From: Amblyornis subalaris
Lineage: Eukaryota; Chordata; Aves; Passeriformes; Ptilonorhynchidae
DNA length: 64,000 nucleotides
Reading direction: 5' to 3'
Assembly (NCBI GenBank): GCA_018881555.1
Contig: JACAXG010000205.1
Coordinates: forward strand, 372,001 to 436,000
A model generated the notes under the pieces. The model saw nothing but the letters and a program-made list of their open reading frames with translations. It was not told the DNA's origin and did no database searches. Of the stretch, positions 45,408 through 58,803 are shown piece after piece (position 1 is the stretch's first letter; each line of letters opens with the position of its first letter). A program made the translations under genes and the position numbers.

Positions 45408-48400
45408 CTGGAGAGGAAGAAAAGGAAAAGAAAATGGGTGCATTAATTCACAGAGATGGTGTAGCTTGGGATGTTCAGTGTCAGTAAATTACAGAGCTAA
45501 ACCATGTATTTTCTGCCTAGAAACATCCAAAAACTCCAGTGATGGCAATAAGGATCCTACATGCCAGAGGATTTAGACCTGACACAACAGTCAAGGATTT
45601 AGACTGAGCGTTTTACAAACCAACTATTCTTGCTTTCAAAGACCAGTAAAACTCAAAAAGGAAGGAAAAGGTTCCTGTGAAACTGTCTTCTCTCATGTAA
45701 CCAAATTCTTTTTCCTTTCTTTGTAAAAATTACTGTTCTCACGTTTGATAAAAATGGTGACATCCGACACAGTGCAAAACTAGTGAAAGCAACTCACTGT
45801 GAGCCATCAGACTGCTTTCTACATGCTCATGGAAAAGCCAAAGGTCAGGAACAACCCCAAGAGAAGGAGAAATGGGAGGATCCATAATGTGCATAGAATA
45901 CCCTTAGTTTTTTTAAAGAGATTTTTACCTGGAAATCTAGATTTTATCTTGGCCAAACCTGGAATCTGTAAAAGACAGCTGCTGCTAGAAAAACTCTTTC
46001 AACATTAGTAGACCATAGCCATGGGTCAATCCAGTTGACATTCCAGGTAGCCAGGAAGCTTCAGAAGCTGAAAGAGACCTTCCTAAGGGCAATTAATCCC
46101 ACAAACACGCTGCTCTTGTGGCTTCACTGTAAGTTCAGTTGGTCTTTAAACACTGAGGGTGCTTAAGCGGTCTATAAATGCAGAGGGCTAGTTACTGCTC
46201 AGCCTAATTAGCTGTATTCACTAAGGCTACATTTAGCATGTAAATATGGAGCAGATGAGCGGATGGGCACACTCNTAACTTTATGCAAAGAAGGGTAATT
46301 GTTTATATAGACATAGAACTTAAGAGCTCTGTCCTTGGACCAACTGTCTTGTGTTACATACTTGATAGACACAGGAAAAAAAAAGAGTAANATAGTCCTC
46401 CACCTATTGATATTACAACCCAGGTCCAACATAAAACAGAAGATAAAGGCTGGATACAGCTCAGGAGAGGACAATGAAAGGTTATCACACCATGTGGGTC
46501 AGTAACCCCAGCGTATAAAGCTCTGAGTGACAAAGGAGAACTTCAAGGCACTGCAAGGCAGTGAGGCAGTGGGCCACGGAGCGTAGGGCATTGCCTTGCA
46601 GCTGCAGGGAAGGTGTTTGCCTCCACAGGTATCAAGGGGTGATGGAGATAAGGGTCTCCCACTGCCCAGAGCAGGAGGTCAGGCACAGCAATATGTCACA
46701 GTCAGGATCAAAATGTGGAGACGAGGGATTGTAGCCAACATTTGTGCTCGTGGCTGAAGTGACCAAGCAGCAAGGTGAAGATATAAAAGAGTGGTACCTT
46801 TTTCAGGAGTCATGGAAAAGGAGGAGGAGGAGAAGACATCTGCAGTGGAGGTGAAGCTATAACAGTGCACTGTCTGAAGGATGCAAAAGTGATATAAAAG
46901 GAGGAAAAAGAAGAGGAATGTCAGGGAGACAAGAAACCTGAAAAACCCCACCAATTAACTCTCTTCAGCTCTGTCCAACACACTCAAATGACAAAGTCTG
47001 AGTCACACCAGCTTGGAGGGGGAGGAGGTATTGGTGGAGTGAAAGGAGATACCAGAACAGAATCGCAGAAGTGGAGAGAAACAGCCAAAAGCAGCCAGGG
47101 AGCAAGGCCTTTCCTTGAGCTGAAAGGCCAATTTGGCCCCACTGCTGCAACTCCAGTTGCCCTGTGCTCTTCCTCATCCCTCTGCACCTCTGTATTCAAG
47201 CTATCAGCTGCCTTGGGGCTATGTCCTGTAGCATGGCTGGGACACAGACACCCTTTTTGCTTTGTGTACGTGCATATATGTGTATGGTCAGGTGGGCAGA
47301 GAGCATGAGAGGTGCACAAACAGGATGCCAGCTTTACTCAAAGAGCTTTGCAAGCCTATGTACACCTTCCTGGAAAGAGGAAAGAAATCACTTCCCCCAC
47401 TGTCTTCATGTAGGACTAATCCTGCCTACAGAAGCACTAGAGGCTCTTTAAGCCTTCCATCAGGCCGAGATTTGCGGAGTCTTCATCTGAGCTGTCAGCT
47501 TTTCACTTCAGCCTAAGTCACAGTATGCAAAGCCTTTGAAGTCAAGTCACCTGGAGCCAAAACTGCACCAGAAAGACAAACTACAGGGCTGGCAAAAATA
47601 AACACATAAATAGAACCTACTTTTATTCTGCTCACAGGCTGCACTAAAAGTTTAGTCTTTGCTGTAAGCAGAATAAAATCTTCCCTGCCTTTTTCTCAGC
47701 TAGTCATTTGAAAATTGTTGCTGACTGGATCTCTGTCAGTTTCAAAGGAAGATTATCCTGCAGTCCCAGAGACTGCCTAACTTTGGGGTGAATGGTTACA
47801 TGATGGTGACCTGGCAGTGGTGTGGGTGTTGCTGAGGATCAGCTGCAGCAGCATTCTGAAGCCCAGCAGCCTCTGGTTCCCCAGCCTACGTATCCCCACA
47901 GCAGGTGGGACAGTGAAGTCTGGAGGTGATGCTTTAGCTTTGCTTGGGGTTGTGCAGAAGNGTGGCTCATCTGCTCTTTGAAGGAGTTTTGGGCTACTCT
48001 CAAAAGGCAAGGGGTACAGGTGTAAAAAAAGAGGGAATCGTTGTGTGAGCAGGCACAATCAGGCCCTTCCCAGCAGAGACAGGCTACAATTGCAGCATGA
48101 GTTGTTGAGAGAAGATGGATGACTTGACCCTGCATAACATGAGTGGGTCGGCAGATCAGTTTATGCTCTCCTGTGCCTGCAAATTCCCTTTGGGCTNCCT
48201 CTGTGGTTCCCACTTCTCCCACTGCCAGGCTGTGACTTGCAGAGATCTCATAGTCATGACAGGATTGTACACACGGTGCCTGCTCTCATTAAATGCCACA
48301 GCCATAACTCTAATCACCATTCCTTCACTGCTATTGCTCAAAGATGCCCCTTAGTATCTTCTCCACCCACAAGAAAAGTTAGTGCTAGAGGTGCTCACAG

Positions 48401-50748
48401 TGATTGATAACACTAATATTCTATTCATTGCCTGTTAACATTCCCTAATGACATTTCTGCAATTATTTTAATTGGTTTTACTAAAAAGAATAACAATGAG
48501 CCCCTAATGCTTGTTGGTGTTTGGTTTAAGCAAGTGGCTCTACAGATGGCTCACTCCTTTTAATGAATGGAGACACTTATAAGAATTTTCTGGAGTCATA
48601 GCTACTTTCACTACATCTCTACATCTGGCAAAAAACTTTTCTTTTTCCCAAACTCACAATGATCCTAAGAAATTCCAAGTTAATGTGAAATCCTGGGATC
48701 CAGATGGATCTCCCATTCTCATTACAACAGCCATAATCACATCTCTTTTTTTATGCAGTCACACAGAGCTGCCAGCCAAGATGAGAACAGTTAACTTGCA
48801 AGAACTTCTTCAGAAGACTTTCCCCAAACACGCAATGGAGCAAAACCAACCAAAATAGCATATCTGGGAAGAATGAACATATATAATTTGACATTTTAGT
48901 CTAGCATGAGCCAGAGCATAAAAGAGGCCAGATGAATGTTTTTCTCTCTCCACCGATGTGGATGCAGTGATGTCCTACCACAGATGGGGTGTTTCTCGAT
49001 CCTCACCCACACACTCAGCCAGGTGATCCTTTCTCGAAGCAGTGAGAGCACCTCAGCTCTCACAGGCATGTGTATCTGCCTGTGCTGGTAGCAGACCATG
49101 ATTTGGCAGCCTTGAGACTGGGCAGGTGATTTCCTTACTATTTCATCACACACTGCTGCTCTGAGACACATGGCTTATGCAAGCATGATTCACACTGTGC
49201 TCCCTCCTAGACATTCTCCTTTGTGTTTCTTACTGCATTGTTTTTATGGATCTGAAAATAACTTCAATCTGAGTGAATGGGAAATTACAAGCTGAAGTAA
49301 TGCCTCTAGAAATGTTTTCAGTTTTCCAGGTTTAAAATAAGTTTCAGCCAGGGTCGTTACAGGGAGCATGCTAGGAATAACTGCAGGAGAGGCCAAAGCG
49401 AACATGTGATACTTGTTTTAATTTGAGCTGACCTTGTATTGTGCAGGAGGTTTGGAAATACATTGAAACCCTACTATGACCTTTCTGCTTCCAGTCTGCT
49501 GGTCTTTCCTGCCGGTAAATAGGCATCCAGGAGCAGGAAGGGGCTGATGGTCAATGGAGACTGAGAGAGGTATCGAGGCATTGAGCAGTTTTGAGAATAT
49601 GGAAGAGCAGAGGCAAAATAGGAGAGCCTATTGCACCCAAAGATGGATGCCAACCATGCCGTCCTTCCCAGGGGAGCCTGACAGGATGTGACATGCACAG
49701 CCCATGAAAGCAAGATGTGGCTGGCAATGTGAAGGACACAGCCCAAGGGTATGGCATGTGCAAGGGAGCAAAGGAATCCTGTGTTCCGAGGGGCAGCACC
49801 CCATGCTGGTCCCTCTCCACCCTTGTGCCTGTGCCGGGTCTCCGGCTACCAGAGAGGACCTGCTTGACTCAGAGCATCGCATTACAGGTGTTAACATGGG
49901 GACTTGCTCCAGGGAAAGAGGAATAGAAATTTCATGTAATTTGAGGGGAAATTTTGGGCCATCAGTAGCACAGCACTGAACAGGAAGGAAAATGAATAAG
50001 AGATCCTGCTGGTTGCTGTTCTGCGGGAGCTGAGGCCTGTCTCTCCAGTGCTTTGTTTATTTCCCTGGATGGGCCATTTGGCAATTGCCCAAGGGCTAAT
50101 TAGGCACCTCAATTTTCACTTTTGTGCTCAGCATCACAGTAAGGACTTAGGAAGAAGCAATATCAATAATTTCTTCACAAACAGCTAAAGCATTTTCTCT
50201 GCATTAAGTCCCTGAAGACAACTGGAAGCAAACTCTAGGGCTGAACTGACTCACCTAAGTGAACCTACCAGAATAAAAGCTGTACCTCCCTTCTCTGCTA
50301 CCCTTTAGAGATCCTCTACAAATCTGAAAACCGTTGGAGGCNGAAACATTTCAAATCCCAGTTTTCAAGTTTAGGAGGCAAGGGCAGTGTCTCACAAATA
50401 CAGGAGAAATATGCAGAATTTGCATTCAGGCCATTGCTTGAGTTCAGTACAGCTGTGCCCTGAGCAGTGGGTCTATTCATGAGGCACCCACTTACATACA
50501 GCTACAAACTATCGGCATTTTTCTTTTTTTTTTTTATGCTCTCCCCATACTTTCATATTTTTTCTCTATTTCTCCCTCTCCTTCTTCCAGTATCACTTGA
50601 TGAAGCAGATCCTGTACCAAGTAGGAGTGAGTCAGCATTCAATTCAATGCTAATCAGGAGGATTCACAGTTAGACAAAATAAACGAGGACTCACTCCTGA
50701 TAAAATGCAAGTACAGCGTAAAACATCCTAATGCCATCGATTTCTTAC
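45408..50748 (-). other. AOAH: AOAH intron w3/w4 (5.3 kb)
   Basis: Contains a T tract at about 50524-50536. No exon, RNA gene or mobile element recognised; the open frames here (for example around 46980-47520 and 49470-49980, on both strands) lack family resemblance and splice support. Confidence 0.8.
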
Positions 50749-50808
50749 CAGGTTCTTGGAAGTCTTCATAATTCTTTTTGCTTTTCTTATTGCAGTACTC
50801 AGTCCCAC
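50749..50808 (-). CDS. AOAH: AOAH exon w3: linker after the saposin domain
   Basis: A 60-bp phase 0-0 exon encoding 20 residues (54-73), VGLSTAIRKAKRIMKTSKNL. It aligns without gaps to mammalian ETWKFTLQKARQIVKKSPIL, sharing the KA[KR].I.K spacing. The acceptor is CTCTCCTAG and the donor CTG|GTAAGA. The segment is strongly basic (six Lys/Arg) and leads into the region where mammalian AOAH precursor is cut into small and large subunits. Conservation is moderate; phase and length fit are exact. Confidence 0.87.
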
Positions 50809-53800
50809 CTAGGAGAGCAAGAGCAAAATGAAAAACAACCAGATCAGCCTCACAGTATCCTAACAACTTTTCTGCCCATTTCCTACCCTTTTTTTCTATT
50901 TTAATACTAGTCACAGCACAAAAATGATGTATGAGTCCACAAACTCCTCATCAGTTACTTTTTATTGGACTAACAATCAATTATCCAGTCACCTTCTATG
51001 AAACTCCAGTTGCAAGAGTTCATTTATTTTGCTCCAGGGCATCATTTATTTCCCAAGGAAAAGTCCAGATCAGCCAAAGAGCTGAAATTCATATCCTGGC
51101 TGCACTGTGTGAGCTGCAGAGGACATACTTCTCTAGTGANTCCTGAAGAACAACTCATCCATTAGAAGGCTAAAGGAGGGTTACTCATGTAATGCCAGTC
51201 TGACTTGCTGTGGAAGGGTACAGAGGAAACATTTGACCTTGCATGGCTAAGGGTTATACTCAGCTGAGGCTCATCCTGGCAGGGGAACGGCTGGCATGCA
51301 GGAAGGTACAAAGCAGGGAATAGAGTTTGGAAGGACAATCTGATGCTTAGGATGTAGGAAGGTTAGCTTTTTCTTCTGGAAATACCCGCTCTGGAGGGCA
51401 AGTTCTTGCTGTGAATGGCAAGATTTTCTGTTGGGTCCATGCCAGCTTGTGCTGAAGAGGCATTTTGGGATACCTCCACAATGTGGACACTGATACCTAC
51501 ATAGAAAGGAAGAGTGGGAGAACCATTCGACGAAAAAACCTTGGAAAGGCATCAGCAGGCTGGCCATCATAAGGCCATGGATTACAAATAAGTCAACCAC
51601 CAGTGATGCACAAACAATTCCTGAAATCCCTTTGCANGCATGCTCCTTAAAGGAGGAGAGGAAATTTGGTGCAAGGGGCTTCATGTATGAGTGACAGCCA
51701 AGGACCAGCACTGCTGGCAGCAGCAGGACAGATGTGCCACATGTGGTGCAGCAAGGCTGTGGTCAAACGCACCCTGACGGCCACTTGCCATGGTCAGGAA
51801 CTGCCAAACATTGCCATGGTCCTGCTTTCCAAGCCTTCCTCAAGGCTCTGCCATCGTAAAAACCTCAACCAGTGCATTTTTGCAGCCTTCCCTGTCCACA
51901 GCCCTGGGTCCCGCCTGGCTGAACACTGAGGCATGAGGAATAAGCAGGGGCTGTTTCTGCACTGTGCTGTTAAACGTTGAACCCAGCCTTAAGAAATGTG
52001 TCTTGTATCACAGGACAGAAGGACCACACTGGCTCTCCTGCCACAAGGACTCTTCCCAGTCACGGAGGTGAGGAGATGCCCCAGATATGCTCATTCAGTC
52101 TGAAATATTTAACAACTGTTTAACAGCTCTGATGAACAGCACTTTCTAAATTCAGCCACATCTTCCCGTAAGAAAGGAAAATCTCACGGCTTCAATTTAG
52201 GAAAAAAAAGAAGAGAAAAGACAGTCACAGGAGTCTGGGAGGATCAGGGTAACACCAATGTGCTCCTCCCTGCTGCTCCGTTTTCAATTTAGGACGATAT
52301 TCTTGTATCTCAGTGATGACAATTCCCATATGCTGTGCTGCATTTATTAGGCCACCTTTGAAAACAGCCATATCTGTGAGGCAGTAGCTCTGTGATGGCC
52401 TCTGTCCTTCCCCATAGCATTCAGCAGGAAGAAAGCTGAAAGCACTGCCTGTTTGCTCTCTTTCAGAAGGAATAACTACTTACGTTTTTTAGGCTTTGAG
52501 AATTGGCAAAAAAAAAAACCTAAACAAACAAATAACCCAAACCTAAAATAAAAAAGGAGACAAAAGTCAATTATTTTTGAAAATGTTTCAAATGGAAAAA
52601 AATTCCAGAGTATCACAATCGTGTTAGCACCTGGATTCTACTCAAAATTGTTAGTTTTGTCTGACAATGACCTGCCATCAGTCCCTCCTACAGCCCAGCC
52701 TAAGGACATTACTGCCAGCTTAGCATCAACTGTGTCTAAGGGCTCTGAGATAAAGCTCAGCACAAGTTTATATTTATCTGGATAGAGCTACAGGAACTCA
52801 GCAAGGGGGAAAATAGGTATGCTTCACCAAGTGCTATTATTACAGCATTTGGAAAAGAAAGAAAATATCCCTTGTGTGATGGCACCTTACTGAACAGCAG
52901 CATGCCAGCTTGGAATATTAAAGCAAAATACATTTGTGTTTAAAGAAATCATTGCCAACATTTTTTTACTGGGGATAAAATTTAGCATGTCATTATAATT
53001 GATTTAGTCAGTGATCAAAGCAAATTAATTAACCGTGATATTCAAGGGTCAAAAATTTATGGTGAACAACACAAAGGGATATGGAAGAATAAGAATAAGC
53101 AGCAAAGAACACAGACTTCTAAGCTACTGGGGTTTAATATATGTGTCACGTTAACATACGTAGCTAATATATGTTTAATTCATGGTGTCTATAGTCTTAT
53201 AAAAATCAGGGTATGCCACAAATAGATGAGAGAAGCTAGGAATGAGCCAAGACATTGTTTTCTAGTTTCTTCCGCCTGGGCAACTGCTGTCCCCAAAACC
53301 AACCATGCATCTTACNTTTGCCATAGTTATGTAGTACAATACCAGCTGCTGTCATTTCTGCAATAAAATTACTTGAGAGGCAGATGAGAAAAATGGCTTG
53401 AAATTGAGTATAATAGAAGGAAAATTCCCAGACAGGCATGATTTATCAATCCTTTTCTGCTGGTCAGGGCAGGAAAGACCTTTCTTGCTCGCAGCAGCAG
53501 CANGTGAGAAATGCTTGCTTCAGACAGCTTCAGGAATATTGCACTTGGAAAGCAGAAAACAAGGGAGGAAAGGCTGAACTGACCCTGTATGTAGAAAATC
53601 CTCTTTCTGAAGCACTGAAGTTGACACCTTCTCTCACCTCACAAATTACTTCACCAGCCAAGACTTGAGGTTGAGCTGTGGAAGACTAGCAGCTGAAAAC
53701 ACACACCGTGGAGAAAACACTCCCGGTTTCACGGGTCACCTGCAATCCCTGGCTGACACCAGCACGTCAAGCCCAACACCGAAGGCCACTCCGCCCATAC

Positions 53801-56800
53801 AACCTCTCCTGCCGCACCTCGGCTAGCAGGAAGCCTCCTCTCTTTCCCATGGCATGAGAACAGCACCAAGGAGGGGGTTCCCTAGGCTCCAGCAGCTGAT
53901 GGATGAGTCCTAGGGAGCAGCCAGCACCATCCACACAAACTGGTGCAGCCCTGCTGCCCTGTGTACACAAGATATCCAACCATGGATGGGGCTGATGGGG
54001 CAGGGCGTCACTAGGGTTTCATTCACTGCCTTCTTTCAATGCTCTCCCTGGAGACCATGCATTTCCAGTACTGATTTTTATTTTTTGCAAACAGATGTAT
54101 TTCTCATCGCAAACAAATGCATGAACCAACTCTAATTCTGTCTCATTTATCATCCTTGTTAGCCAGCTTTTTCCCAGGAGAGCAGATATTTACAAAACAC
54201 TCCAAGCTTCCCTTCTAACTAATTTTCATCATCCTTTTACCAGGAGTACCAAGATACCAAAATTCTGCAAAGCTTGTCAAACAGCTGATAAAAATGGGAT
54301 TTGTTCATTAACAACGCTTCCTTATCCTCACACTTTTATCTGCCACCCTCCCATCCCAAATATCTCTGTGCCTGTGGGTCACCTATAAGTTGTTTTCTAG
54401 GGTCCTTCCTCCTGAGGCAGCTTCTACATAGGTGTGACAGAGCTGCACGCACCATCCTGCAAACCCCATGCCACCCTATTTCCTTTGGATTTATTTGGTA
54501 GAAGGTTATGGTTGTGTGATCTGGCTTTTTGGGGCTGTTTGAGTTTTCAGTTGGGTTTATTTTATTTTATATTCTGCCAGTGAAGAGGAGCAGAGGAAAT
54601 GCAGAGAAACAAGTGAAAGAGGAGGAACTAGTGCTCAAACTGTGCCTTTTGCTATTTCTTGTCTATAGGTAGTTTTCTCAGGGCTCAGTTCTGGCTGCAG
54701 CAGAAACAATTCACATTTCAGTAGATTTTACCTATTTCAAAAAAAAAAGGCTAAAAGGAGGGCTTCTTGCTCCACAGGACCTAGCCTGTCTCCCAGATGC
54801 TTGTTTTACTTCCTGTGGTCTCAAAAGAAGGAAACAGGTCCCAGTCACAATGTCTACCTTTGACTGGCAGCCTGCTCTTACCAGGAATTCAGAAGCACTC
54901 CCACCCTGGAGTTTGGTTCTGTCACACCTCCCAGGAGGCAGCTCACATTTTTACTGAGAGAGAGGAGTGAGACAAAACAGAAGGAATATTTTTCTTTTTT
55001 TAAACCCCAAAGGGTTTNTTTTTTCCACACATAATTGGTTGTCTCCTACTTTGTCAAACAGCATGCTGTCCACAGTAATGTCCATGAGAGATGTGGCTTT
55101 TGCTTTCTACAAAGTCAGTGAAAGACCTGATAGAAGGTACATGAACCAGCATGAATGCTTGTGGCAGTGATGCTAATTTTGGTAAGATAAAATAAAAATA
55201 GAATAAATATGTATTTTTTCACTCATGTAAGATGACTTCCACCAAAATCCTATTGACGGAGATTAAGCCAAAATATTCAGCCACAACGTCTCTGATAATC
55301 TGGAGAAGAAGAGTGATGGAGAGCAGAAGAGGCACCCTAAAAGACTGAAAGAAGAAAGAGTACAAGCTGCTTCCAACACAGACTGTTTTAGTGATTGCTA
55401 GAGCACAACNACAGTGCTGAAATCGAGCCATTATTCTGGCCCCAACAAAATCAATTAAAGTATTGCCATTTAACTGAACAGGCCAGCTGGCTTGAAAAAA
55501 TCTCGAGACAAGCTGAGAATAATCTCCTGCAAACCTGTTTGCTTCCAGAGCCAGAAAGGAAACTTGGTAGGCAGTGCCTAAAACCCTTCACCCTATTTCA
55601 TCCCTTTTTGCTCACGGGAGGAACATCCCTGTGTTACACAACCTAGCGCAAAATGTCCTCCAACAGATGAGCTGATAAACGTTTTTGGCTAAAACATTAT
55701 CCAGTCATCCTAAACCAGGTATCTTGGATGCCTGTAATACTGTCAGTGTTTTAGAGTCATGCTGCAGTACGTTAAACCACAAGGCATATTACAGCAGATA
55801 TGTTCAGTTTTCAGCTACCCTTAGTAAGCCTACACTTCTGAGGTGCCCTATTTGTTTGTCTCTTTACTTCCCAGTGTTGCCACCCTCATACTAAAGGGTA
55901 GAGGAGAACCTTTGCTCTGCTCTACGAGCCACTGGTGGCAAGCAGGGGCTCACAGGACCCCATTACAAGTGACATCTGGTCACACAGCCATGCTGATGAT
56001 CCAGGAGCCTCAAGGGCCCCTTACACTTTTCCTCACCAACATCACTGGTCTGCTCCTGAAACTGCTCCCCAGCAGAGCAGCCCACCTTGCCAAGCCCCAG
56101 CAACAGGGGGCTGCGCTTGCCCAGGTTGGATGCCCCCCTCCTCCAGCTTTGTGCTGAGAGCACTGAGCTCTGTGNGAATGGAGTAATATTTTTTATTCAT
56201 AATTAGAGCAAAGTCTTCCAGAATAATCACAGAGTGCTAATGGCTCCAGGCAGCTTGGCAAAAAAAAATAAAAAATTATTTGGGCTTATTTGTCAGAGAC
56301 CAGGGAAGCACGTCAAATGATGCATGTATCATTTACATGGATTTCAGTGTCTCCATTAAGTGGAGAGTTTGAAAGGCCTCTGAAGCAGGGGCTCTTCCTT
56401 CCTCAAAACATACAATCTCACTAAAGCAACATCACAGAAACAGAAAAAAATTAACTGACCGAAAAAGCAGATACATGTTGATATTTGCCACCTTAAAGGC
56501 AATTAAAACCTGAGTATTATACTTCCTTCCAAGGACAAGTAACTCAATTTTTTTCACTCTCTTCGCCAGTACAANTATGATACTAATTCCGGGAAAATGG
56601 GCATCCAAAAGTCTAAATGAATAAGCGAAGTACCTGAAAATCAATAGAGTTGAACAGAACAGTCATTAGTATTAAAGTCTTGTTCAAACACTCAGCAGGG
56701 GACTGCGCCAACATTCACAGACTCATAAAACTGAAGTGATCAATCAAATTACAAACTAAAGAAGCAAATGTGAGGTAAACTGCATTTTATGCACCTGTGT

Positions 56801-58703
56801 CTCTGATTGTATATTAATTTTTTTCACCCATAATTCATCTTTACTCAGTCTGACTTGTCACAGAGTTACTGTGGGCAATTTATCAACCACTTGAGCATGA
56901 ATTCCAAGCACTGCTCTTCTCCTCCCATCTCCTCATGCTCTCTCAGGGCACCAGGAGAGTCAAAAAGAAGGGCACAGTCAGTGGAAGAAATTATTTTGTT
57001 GGTAGAGTTCCCTTATTCCTGGTGAGAAACAAATACATCTTGACAGCAAAGGATTTAACTACCACTTGGAAGAGGGTTTGCTTGAGCCACTCACTCAGAT
57101 GGACAGTCTCCAGGGCATGCAAATGAGAGTCCAAATCTTATTTAAAAAAACCCTCAAACTCCCACCACGTTCATCTGTTTTCCTTGCAGAAAGTGCACTC
57201 ACTGAAGCTGGAAGGAGTCAACACCTCGGTCCTACACCTGCTCTGGGAGGTACTGTCACAAAGATGTGACAGCAACCCCATGAGTGGCATCCTTTCCCGT
57301 CTGTGTGATCAACCGAGCATTTCAACCCAGGTGTTCTAATTTCTCCACAGAAGCCACCTTGATTTAAACAGCCCTTCTCTCCAGACTCCTTAGCCTAGCT
57401 CACTGTGCAGCCATGGAGAGTCCATCCCTCTCTTTAAGTGCAGTTTATTGCCTGCATTCTCTTGCACTTCAAGAGGCACCTTGCACTTCTGACACTCAGT
57501 TCAAGATGTAGGACTTCTGATGGAACCTGCTTGATGAAGTTTGGGCAATATCCTGGTTGAGTCGAGTTAGTGTGGGCCCTCTCTGCTCCTTGCACTCATC
57601 TTCTTTCACCCCTGTGTGGTTGCACACCCATAAATCTCTGTATTGATATACCACGGAGCACAGTAGTCTTACGGGACACACACCTGCTATAAACCAAATG
57701 TTACTACTGTTCTTGGAAGGCAAGTGTTTCTCCAGATCTTAATACTGGCAGAACTACATCTATCTTGGAAATGAACTGCAGCTCATTGAAGCCCATGAAA
57801 AGATTGACTGATTTCAATGATTGCTGGACTAGGCCCTGTGTGAAACATCTCACGCAAACCTTTAGAAATCAAAAATGCCTTTCCCCATCCAGATGCAGGG
57901 AAAAAGATTTACCAAACTAGATGCCTAAGTGAATGGCTTGCTTTTCAACACTGCCAAACAACCACCATCACTCACAGGTTTTAGTGTGACTGGAGATGCA
58001 TGATGGCTNGGAAGGAAAAAAATACCCACAACCAAAAGAATCCCCAAACAAACAGCATATGTTTAGACACCTATGCAGATATGTGTGAGTATAGCAAAGG
58101 TCTAGGACATGCAATCAGGGACATGCAAGTGTTGTAGGAGGTAACGGCATGTCAAAGAATTGGTGGTAATTAAAAATGCTTTCAGCCTGTGGCAAAAGAT
58201 TATGCATGTTAGGTTAAACCTCTTGCACTGCAGACTAACCCAAGTCAAAAAACCTTGCTTTTGCAGCAGGTAACTTGTGCCTACACAGGCTGTCACAGCA
58301 GATCAGGCAATGTGGGGATCACTTGTCGTGCTGTGGTAACAGGGTGGCATAGATGAACCTCAGTTGAGTATTTGGTTTGGGGTTATTGTACTGCTTAACA
58401 ATAAAGTCTGGAGAAAGGGATATTTTATTTTCCCTACCCTTCTTCTCTGATCCAGGCAGGTACTTGAGAATTCGGCCCTGTGACTCCCATGCTCCCTCAA
58501 CCCTGTCGATGATGGTCCGTACCCCTAACGTGTGTTACGTATCTTTTGTTCAAATAGACATTTTCTAGGAGTGTCCGTGATCAAAATGTTGAAGTTTATT
58601 TCCTATACAATGCACGTGCAGTGGAAGCCTCCTAACTGCTCAGTTCCAGCTCAAAAGACATTCCACAATCAGTAGTTTTAAGGAAAGTGGAAAACCAACT
58701 CAC
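50809..58703 (-). other. AOAH: AOAH intron w2/w3 (7.9 kb, longest)
   Basis: Longest complete intron in the window. It includes a GC-richer patch at about 53690-54010 with no recognised identity. No exon is needed between w2 and w3: both end in phase 0 and the protein aligns without a gap. Confidence 0.8.
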
Positions 58704-58803
58704 CTTTGGAGGAGAGTAGAGATGACAAAGCGGTTGTCCTGGATCCTGTTTACACAGTCTCAAGGAATGGCAAACCACATCGGCATTCATTTCCTTGTCT
58801 ATG
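58704..58803 (-). CDS. AOAH: AOAH exon w2: saposin-B domain, C-terminal part
   Basis: Encodes I21-K53 with the near-identical block MNADVVCHSLRLCKQDPGQP followed by LCHLYSPPK (human DMNADVVCHTLEFCKQNTGQPLCHLYPLPK). Three cysteines are conserved: two of the saposin fold and one in PLCHLY, a region known in mammals to carry the disulfide joining the small and large subunits. The acceptor is TTCCTTCAG and the donor AAG|GTGAGT, leaving phase 0. This is the most strongly conserved exon of the non-catalytic half. Confidence 0.96.

Noticed and set aside
55219..55431. Minus-strand hydrophobic open frame (LLLQIIRDVVAEYFG...)
   Set aside because: Looks helix-like, but has no splice context or homologue I recognise, and AOAH needs no exon here.
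56432..56644. Minus-strand open frame in the w2/w3 intron following a TTTTCAG acceptor
   Set aside because: w2 and w3 already join in phase 0 with a gap-free protein alignment; no donor in a suitable phase and no similarity to AOAH.
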